Source of the DNA: Oryzias latipes
Lineage: Eukaryota; Chordata; Actinopteri; Beloniformes; Adrianichthyidae
DNA length: 64,000 nucleotides
Direction of reading: 5' to 3'
Assembly (NCBI RefSeq): GCF_002234675.1
Contig: NC_019859.2
Location: forward strand, 15,239,002-15,303,001
Both the position numbers and the translations under genes were made by a program. Within the stretch, counting starts at the first letter, position 1, and the number at the start of each line of letters is the position of its first letter. The notes beneath the pieces are model-generated. The model searched no databases and was not told where the DNA came from. It saw nothing but the letters and a program-made list of their open reading frames with translations. Of this stretch, positions 45,478 to 64,000 are shown in pieces.

Positions 45478-45794
45478 GCAAATTAGAGCGAATCATCTTG
45501 GCAGTGCAGTCTTTGACGGCCGAGCAGCTGTGAGAGGAGGAGGAGGCTTAGCGTCATGACTAGAAGGAGGCTTTGTCGAAGAGAGGACGGTCAGAAAATG
45601 CAGTCCATCAGCTGTTTCGGACACCAGCTCAGGCGTACAAAGCGCGTGGGGTCTCAGACACGGAATTCGATCGTTTAGTCACCGAGTTGATATCTTTGAA
45701 TCCCTTATTTTTATGTGCCAAACCGCGCCGGAGGAGAGGAGTGCTGTATTTATCTGTCTGTTGTGGACACTCCATCAACAGAACTAGCCCAGAC

Positions 45795-57157
<11,363 letters not shown>

Positions 57158-58573
57158 AATCGGCCAGGGTTGGACTTTTTTGACCACTTCAACAGCAGCG
57201 AGACACCAAAGCACCTGTTGGAGCCGTGCGTCCTCCACTGCTGCTTTCATGGTTTCAGGACATCTACGATGGTCCACTGTCAGCTAAACATGAAAAGATC
57301 CCTGCCCTCATCTGGGCTTGTGTCATATTGGTCTGAAATGAAGCACCAAGTCTGTTACATTTATTAACTATATAACAGGGTTGCACTTTAAAATGGTGTC
57401 AAAGGTTAAAAAACTCCTTTACAGTGTTATTCACCAGCTCTCAGGCTTTACATGAGAAATCATGGAATCTCTATTGAGTATTCCTGTTATGCATTTACTC
57501 CTTTGTGAAGCACAGATTTAGCACACTTTGTGATCACCAGAAATGTTCAGTACAAGCTTTAAAATATCAGCACCTCATTGATCCAGTTTTGTTTAAATCC
57601 CCAAAACTGGTGCACTGGAATCATTTCTTGTATTTGAGGCTTGACTCACTATTAAGCCAATTATGCAAATCTGTGAATTTATAGATTTATTTCGATGTTC
57701 CTCCAAAGCCTTAAGATCACATGCAACTGCCCTTAACGATAGCATTTTTTGTCTTTCTTTCTTCCGTTGAAGATGTACTTTCAGCAACTGTGATTATTGA
57801 ATGTGAGAAAACATGCTTTAATATATTTCAGTGTATATTTTTAGCAACATAATACTTTCTGAACACAGAAATGTTTTCCTTTTTTTTTCTAAATGATGTG
57901 GTACTTTGTGGTTGATGCCTAAAATGAACCTTTAGAAATGTAATTTTTTTATAAACATGTAAAATACATTACTTTGATTAGTACAAAGCCTTTATTCCTT
58001 TATCTGTCTTAGTTATTTTATTTTTATTTCTTTTTTATTACCGGTAATTCTTCAGTTTATGAATAAATATTCAAAAGTCTTCACCAAACAATATAAGAAG
58101 GGACTGCATAAATTTTATAAACTTACATTTTTTTTATTAATTGCTTTACATTCAACAAAGCAAGTCTAACACCTGCTCATTGATGAAAGTCATAGGTATA
58201 TGAACCAGCTGAGGAACTAATGGGTAGTTAGTGCAACAAACACGTTAGAATTTAGATGATTTCATGTCCAATGCCTTTGCATTATGTGTCATAGCATGTC
58301 AACCTGTTTAGAATATCTTTGTAATCAAAACAAATATTTCTTGTGAGACGTGAATCAATGTGACTTTAAAGGCTTTGGTATAGAAAAGCTTTTTCCCTAA
58401 CATTGTGTTGACATTGGGCCTCAGGTATTATATTTCCTAACATCTATTTCTCTAGCAATGTTGAAAGTACTCATGATTTGCACAGAAATATTTATTTTTC
58501 ATAAGTTAGGCTCTTTTGTATACAGATATTTGTAAAAGTATGGACGTTTTGATATTATATTTTGTTCAATAAA
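57158..58573 (+). other. acer2: acer2 3' untranslated region
   Basis: AT-rich noncoding sequence from the stop codon to AATAAA at 58568-58573, with a second AATAAA about 45 bases on. No repeats were recognised. Confidence 0.6.
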
Positions 58574-58917
58574 TGTATCCAATAGCAAATGTTTCTTTTT
58601 CTTATTCTATGAATAAAGATGCAGGTACCTTTTGCTGCCACCAGGGGGCAATATTATCACATTTTCATATAGTTCCAAATACTGAACTGCAGTTGGTGCT
58701 TTTGAATTTAGCCATGGTCGGCTGCAGACAGTTAGATACTAAGTTTTATTGACTATTGCAGCAAAATCACAGACTGATTAATAACTATTGCGTAGATGTA
58801 TCTAACTTTAGTGAATATTCGGCAATCTTATTACTAAAATGAAGCTTAGCCAGCCTGATTTTTTTTTATCTGCTCTATTATATTTCAAAAGATATTTGGG
58901 TTTCTACAGAAGAAAAA

Positions 58918-59142
58918 AAACACAGCAAGACGGCCACAGTTCAAGTCCTGGCTGGGGGACCTGGAACAGAACATCAATGGGGGACCTTTCTGTGTGGACT
59001 TTGCATGTTCTCCCCGTGCATGTGTGGGTTCTCTCCGGGATCTCCGGCTTCCTCCCACCATCCAAAAACATGTTTGATAGGTCATTTGGCAACTCTAAAT
59101 TGTCCATAGGTGTAAGAGTGCGTGGGTGTGTGATTGTGGACA
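58918..59142 (+). repeat. tRNA-derived SINE, truncated at both ends
   Basis: It contains ACAGTTCAAGTCCTGGCTGG, the subfamily phrase GAACAGAACATCAATGGGG, TTTGCATGTTCTCCCCGTG and CAACTCTAAATTGTCCATAGG. The A-box head and 3' tail are missing. It lies just after the acer2 end. Confidence 0.75.
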
Positions 59143-59369
59143 TAAATGAAAAAGAGAAAAACAAAAACCACTTATAATTTTCAAAAACAGTTTCTTTAAT
59201 GTAGTGTGATGTACTGTAGTTTAATTTGTCACTTTTGCCTATTTTAATGCAATATTGTTTTATTTCTTTTACATATGGGATCGACTAGTCGTTACCTCAA
59301 CTCAGGAATTAAAATACAAAATTCCCTCCAAAAAACGGGATTAGTGTTTAATTTTCAATTGTAGGCACC

Positions 59370-59510
59370 TCACTTCCCCCTATCGCTATGCAGCTTAGTT
59401 TACTTCTGCATGCTGATTGGACCAACAAAAGCACACAGTCGGCCCTCCTTCTGGAATTTTCCATACATGACTGCCACAGACCAGATGCTAACAGGTTTGT
59501 GATCGTTTAT
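59370..59510 (+). promoter_or_regulatory. Possible promoter of the unrecognised downstream gene
   Basis: A GC-richer patch in AT-rich surroundings with inverted CCAAT boxes (GATTGGACCAAC near 59415-59426). It precedes, by about 600 bases, the splice acceptor of the coding exon at 60100. This is inference only. Confidence 0.3.
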
Positions 59511-60135
59511 GTGAATTTCTGCTGCAGACAGTGATGTTAGCTTAACATCATTCATGCTGTAAATGTGGCGCTAACGTTTGTTTAATCTTCAGACAGAATC
59601 TTCGTAGAAAACTTCACAGATAAAATGTGGGATTTTATTACATGTTTTTCTTTTTAGCCAGGAAAAAAATGTAATAATAGATGCCATAAAAGTATTTATA
59701 AGTTGTTGTTTTTTTTGTAGGAGAGCAGTGAACTTAATTAAAATTTTAATCTTAAAGTTTTTTTGTTCTTGTTTTGTTTTTCAGGTGCAGTTATTTTGGC
59801 CTTTCCTGAAGGACTATAGTTGATAAATATGATTAAACCAGTGTGTGGCCTAAATCAGGTTAAGGTGAACTGTGACATCATCAGATATGACATCATTACA
59901 ATCTGATTACACTTAATTAAATTGATGTCACAATGAGTCACAATGATGACATTAGACACATCATTGATGTCATATTAATATTGTGACATCATTACATGTA
60001 ATCCAGTGTCAGAATTTGACAGAATGACATCCTCTGATAATAGTTAAAATTCTACATATAGACCTTCTGGAAATCAATAAAAAAACATTTTTTTTATAGG
60101 TGCACGCGCAATCCCTCACACGAACAAAGAAAAAC

Positions 60136-60810
60136 ATGGAGCCAACAAATGCACATTGCTACAAAGACATATATGGCAATGTCCTGTTACATATATGTCG
60201 CAAAAATGAAGGAGCACATTATAGACCAAGGCGGGTGGCACCTGGAGCAGGGGTTCAGTTGACAAGGAAAAAGTTTTCTGATGAAGAGCCTTGTTCTGAG
60301 AAGGAACATCAACAGGGCCCAAAGGAATTCCTTCATCAAGAGAAACTCGATGACACCAAGAGAAAAAGAGACAGTGGTGTCATGAAAGGGGGAATGGGAA
60401 AGACAAAACAACCCTTTCAGCTAAACTTGTCAAAACCTCCAACTAAACAAACTAAAAGGGATGCGACAATTCAAACAAGTTGTGGAACTGTCACCAGAGC
60501 AGAGCACAGAATACAAACGGTGGTACACAAGAGACCTACCCCTGTTAGGGACCCGTATCAACTGCCTTCCGTACAGTACGGAAATCCAGCCCGCACTTCC
60601 TATAACCATAGAAAGCTCACATATCCACAAACCAGCTCCACTGGCAAAGACCCAAAAGTGTCGGTAACAGGAATGAGTCAGGACACGTCACCTCTGGTGT
60701 GTATAGGGAAAAGAATAACTCTAGCGGACCCTGCTACAAAACCACCCAACCGGCTTTCTATCTTGGCATCCATGAAGCGGGCAGGGAACCTTAAAAAATT
60801 AGCCAAATAA
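60136..60810 (+). CDS. Unrecognised basic protein, single coding exon
   Basis: An open frame follows a good acceptor (TTTTTTTTATAG|GTG at 60099). The ATG at 60136 (AAACATGG) starts a 224-residue protein beginning MEPTNAHCYKDIYGN. It is Lys/Arg/Thr/Pro-rich, hydrophilic and probably disordered, with no signal peptide or membrane segment. Features are KEGAHYRP-like HICRKNEGAHYRPRR (about 18-32), an acidic/Lys patch (about 48-85) and a C-terminal LSILASMKRAGNLKKLAK that could form an amphipathic helix or short binding motif. AATAAA overlaps the stop codon, which is odd for a used signal. It may be a fast-evolving host gene or a transposon-derived frame; no function is proposed. Confidence 0.45.
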   Translation: MEPTNAHCYKDIYGNVLLHICRKNEGAHYRPRRVAPGAGVQLTRKKFSDEEPCSEKEHQQGPKEFLHQEKLDDTKRKRDSGVMKGGMGKTKQPFQLNLSKPPTKQTKRDATIQTSCGTVTRAEHRIQTVVHKRPTPVRDPYQLPSVQYGNPARTSYNHRKLTYPQTSSTGKDPKVSVTGMSQDTSPLVCIGKRITLADPATKPPNRLSILASMKRAGNLKKLAK

Positions 60811-61334
60811 ATGTACCGTTTTTAGTTGTAGGCCAGTTAGGATAGTAAGTTTAGACATTATTATTAGAAAAGTAAAAAAAAAAAAAAAGGAGAAAAAATA
60901 TAGGGGATCGCGGTGTTAGAGCATAAAAAGTAGGAAGGACTAAAGTGAATGAAATCATCAAATTGGTTTCTTGACATAATCCATTATGAAAAACAAGTCA
61001 TTTTTGTATTGATTGTAGGTTTAGTTTTCAATGCAAAAATAATGTGTGATCAAAAAGTAGGAAGGGGTAGAATTAAAAACAGACAAAATCTAGTTGCTGG
61101 AAGTTTTTAATTCTTTTTTTTAAGTTCATTAGTATTATTTTAACAACTTGTCATGTCCAACAGCTGAGAAAAATTTAAAAGCTTCGCGATATAACATCAG
61201 ACATGGGTCTAGTTTGCAAAACCGGAGTTTGGAGTCATTATTGTCAAATCTCTAGGGGAAGTTTGTTCTAGTGCGAGGCCTGCAAATGCCCAAAATAAAG
61301 CAAGAATGACATATTTACATCTAAATATGTCATT

Positions 61335-61945
61335 GAATCAGAATCCGAATTACTTTATTGATCCCACACGTGGGAAATTTGTTTGTTACCATAGCAACTG
61401 ACAGCAGAGGGAAAAAAAAAAGACTAAGAACAATATAAAAAACAAGAACAAAGAAAATGTAGCATAAATGCAAACAACAAGGTAGCATAATTTAAAAATC
61501 TATTTACATAACAGTGAAGGTAAAAAGATGTGCAAAAGAAATGTTCAAAATGGAAAAAAAAATAAATAGGTAATAAAAAAATGTGCAACGGTTATTACAG
61601 GGTTATTGTATTGGGTATGAAGGATTTCTGGTACCGGGCAGTCTGGAGCGGAGCTGTCTGAGCCTCTTAGAGAAGGAGCTCTGCTGTTTGTCCAGAACAG
61701 GGTGGAGAGGATGCTCTGGGTTGTCCATGATTGAAAGGAGTCTGTTCAGTGACCTCCTATCCATCACTGCTTCAAATGTTTCCTGTTTGCAGCCAATGAC
61801 AGAACCCGCCTTCCTGATCAGCTTGTTCAGTCTGTTGGCGTCACTGACTGCAATGCTGCTTCCCCAGCAGACCACAGAGGAGAACATGGTGCTGCTACCA
61901 CAGACTAGTAGAAAATCCCCAGCATCTTGCTGCACACGTTGAGTA
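61335..61945 (-). mobile_element. 5'-truncated Rex1/L2-like LINE
   Basis: In element orientation the frame encodes the C-terminal part of the LINE reverse transcriptase: SSVVCWGSSIAVSDANRLNK, LIRKAGSVIGC and LLSIMDNPEHPLHPVL. It then runs into a 3' tail GGGATCAATAAAGTAATTCG. The 5' part is missing, as is usual for LINE insertions. It abuts the long family-X repeat at 61952. Confidence 0.85.
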
Positions 61946-61951
61946 TGAGTA

Positions 61952-63644
61952 GAATGAGTAGAATCTCCATTCTGAGTCCCCTTCCAAATTGTCTCCCTAT
62001 AAAGGGAGACCCCCGCCTCCTTGTGAAGAAAACTTAATGTTGGCTTTGTGAATCTATGATCTGAACTGTTCCTTTCAACCCAGCTCATGGCTGCAGGTGG
62101 GGGTAGGAACAGAGACGCTCCAGTAAATGGAGAGAGGAATTTTTACCTTTTTCTTGGACTTGGACTTGGACTTAGGGTTACTTTGGTGAGTTTTCAGGTA
62201 TGTTACAGGCCTCAAAAAGGTGACTCTTGTCGGAAGAATAAAAAGAACAAAACTGATAATAAACATTACAGATACAATAGGGTCCTTGCACTCCGTGCTC
62301 GGGCCCTAATAATAAACATTATAAATACAATAGGGTCCTTGAACTTCGTGCGTGGGCCCTAACAAACATTACAAATACATTATGGTCCTTGCACTACGTG
62401 CTTGGGCCCTAACTATGTCAAATAGAGCATAAAATACCCAAGTATACCAAGCCAAGTAAATGGTACATTTCTGAGAGTGGAATTTTGACCTTTTTCTTGG
62501 ACTTAGGGTTCCTTTTTCTAATCCCAGCTCTTTCATACACTCCAGTGAGAGGTGGAGGTCCGGGCTGGAGGAAACCATAGAAGCATATTATCTAAGAGCA
62601 ACGAAGACAGGATTCCAAACCCTTCTGCCACGAATAGACTGAATGACAAACAATAATTATAAGTCCATGTCTGATTTATCGCTGGCAATGCAAACCAAAC
62701 TCCTCCTCTGTTTGTTTTGCTCCCAAAAGCAGGCAATGAATCTCCTACTTCCAAAGCATACCTACCAAGAAACCCTAAGGGGCAGGCTCAAAAAGCCTTT
62801 TCAAATCTGCCAAACACATGTGAACTGTAAACTTTCAAGATCCTTATAGGATTTCTGCATTAAGAGAGCTCTGATCCACGGCCAAAACAGACATAATAGC
62901 GCTTCTCCTAAAAGTGAGGTATGGACCGTCCAACCAATACTGCATACACATTAAGCCAGGGCCAGGAAGCTGAGAGCAGCTTGAATCCCCTGTCATTAAA
63001 ACACACATCCTCCTTTTTAGTGAAACGTGATGTTATAGAGATACATTAACCAAGATAGTCGTGCAACATCCTGAGATTTCAAAAACCTTTTAAGTGTAAA
63101 AATGGAAACATTGTCCTCAGTTTTTGCTGAAAACATGAAAGCTTTCTACCCAAACAAACAATAAAAAACATGTAGTCTAGCTGTCAAAACCCCAATTGTT
63201 TTTCCATCACATGGTTGGTGCGTTTTATTTCTGTTTTATCTTCCAAACCAGCATTTAGTCATTTAGTCATCATTTATAAAACTTTAAAAGTGGTTTCTGG
63301 TCCTGCTTCAGGGTTTTCTTCTGTGTATTCAGACTGGAAATTTGTCATGGATTATCGAGGGAAAGGAACTCTGGTTCACTATAAACGAATCAAATGTGTC
63401 CAGTCTGAATACAACCTTATTCAGACTGTGCTGCCACCACACCACCTGAACCCTGTCCAAGTCTGCTGGACTTATCAAATTCTATAAACCCACTGTGTTG
63501 ATGTGTTTATTGTTCTCATTTTAACATAACAAGTCTCCCTGTAATTTCAACAAGCAATCTTTTTCTTTATTTCTTTCCTTTTGCCCCATAAGACATCATC
63601 AGTGACAACAACTATAATCAAAACTGTGAATCAGATGTTTTTCC
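61952..63644. repeat. Long copy of the dispersed repeat (family X)
   Basis: Its left 200 bases and right 265 bases match the short copy at 53330-53817. The internal 1.2 kb holds repeats of CTTGGACTTGG, a minisatellite at 62262-62412, and unassigned sequence. A second short TTTGACCTTTTTCTTGGACTT at 62482 repeats the left arm's edge. It does not look like any family that can be named from sight. Confidence 0.65.
62262..62412. repeat. Minisatellite, three units of about 49 bp
   Basis: Three successive units of the form AAACATTAYARATACAATAG followed by GGTCCTTGCACTNCGTGC and GGGCCCTAA. Units begin at about 62263, 62311 and 62362. Each contains short inverted segments (GGGTCC, then GGGCCC; GCAC and GTGC). 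Confidence 0.8.
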
Positions 63645-64000
63645 TCTTTACCACGCCTTCAAAGTTCTCGTTTGAACATTTGCTACTCCACCCGGGCTTG
63701 AATGACCAGATCTAAGCTATTCCTTACCTACCTTCTTCTCCAAGTCTTCAAATGGGTGGCCTCCAAAGGCGTAGAACACCGAATAGCACCCGCTGAGGGA
63801 ATGCACAATACTTCAAGTGTTTTCTTACAGGTAGCCAAAACCAGGTATTTGCATTCATGCACTCTCAAAAACAAAACAAAAAAGAACTTTGATAATTTTT
63901 CTCTGTTGTTGAAAATAACCTTTTCACAGGTCTCTGAAAGAACATCAGACATCAGCAACATATAAGTCAGTTCACCCTTTGGGGATTCTTCACAGCTAAC
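63645..64000. other. Right edge of window, nothing recognised
   Basis: No repeat or exon could be supported. Overlapping frames on both strands (63702-63965) show no domain or splice context. Confidence 0.5.

Noticed and set aside
45573-45794. N-terminal extension of acer2
   Set aside because: The frame is open upstream, but it is basic and unlike the family, and ACER2 proteins start close to [10 protein letters not shown].
60100-60135. Start of the orphan frame at 60100
   Set aside because: The codon there is GTG directly after a splice acceptor; the ATG at 60136 is the sensible start.
62262-62412. CRISPR-like repeat array
   Set aside because: The units are contiguous tandem repeats without unique spacers, and the genome is vertebrate.

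Overview
The window reads as a gene-dense stretch of a teleost (probably percomorph) fish chromosome. The evidence is compact multi-exon vertebrate genes with GT-AG introns, two acidic secretory calcium-binding phosphoprotein (SCPP) genes of the bony-fish type, a diverged second-type smu1 (smu1b-like), and fish repeats (Rex1/L2-like LINE tails, an RTE LINE, tRNA-derived SINEs, hAT and PIF/Harbinger-like DNA transposons). The species cannot be fixed from sequence alone.

Layout. 1-8.2 kb: two acidic SCPP genes, divergently oriented, of the class that builds mineralised matrix. 8.28-8.35 kb: a complete tRNA-Ile(AAT). 8.64-10.71 kb: a DNA transposon with a perfect 8-bp target duplication, containing a GATA microsatellite and a LINE tail. 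10.8-13.7 kb (minus): aptx, aprataxin, a DNA-end repair enzyme. 15.4-21.9 kb (plus): dnaja1, a type-A Hsp40, head-to-head with aptx and with a perfect heat-shock element in the shared upstream region. 23.1-29.1 kb (minus): a smu1b-like spliceosomal WD40 gene. 30.3-32.1 kb (plus): a short perilipin. 32.9-36.8 kb (minus): rps6, with a 5'TOP start and two related intronic elements that may be snoRNAs. 37-45 kb: a block of transposon debris holding a truncated LINE between long direct repeats and a near-intact RTE LINE. 45.8-58.6 kb (plus): acer2, alkaline ceramidase 2, whose 7-kb fourth intron has collected transposons. 59.3-64 kb: an unrecognised single-coding-exon gene, then a Rex1-type LINE fragment and a repeat that also occurs in the acer2 intron.

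Synteny (from memory of the human map): aptx-dnaja1-smu1 sits at human 9p13 and plin2-rps6-acer2 at 9p22. Both blocks lie side by side here. The genes are housekeeping or tissue genes and do not form an operon-like system. The only local co-regulation visible is the aptx/dnaja1 divergent promoter region. No CRISPR array, retrovirus, LTR element or clearly new multi-gene system was seen. Exon borders were read by eye from splice signals and reading phase; every coding model below closes in frame.
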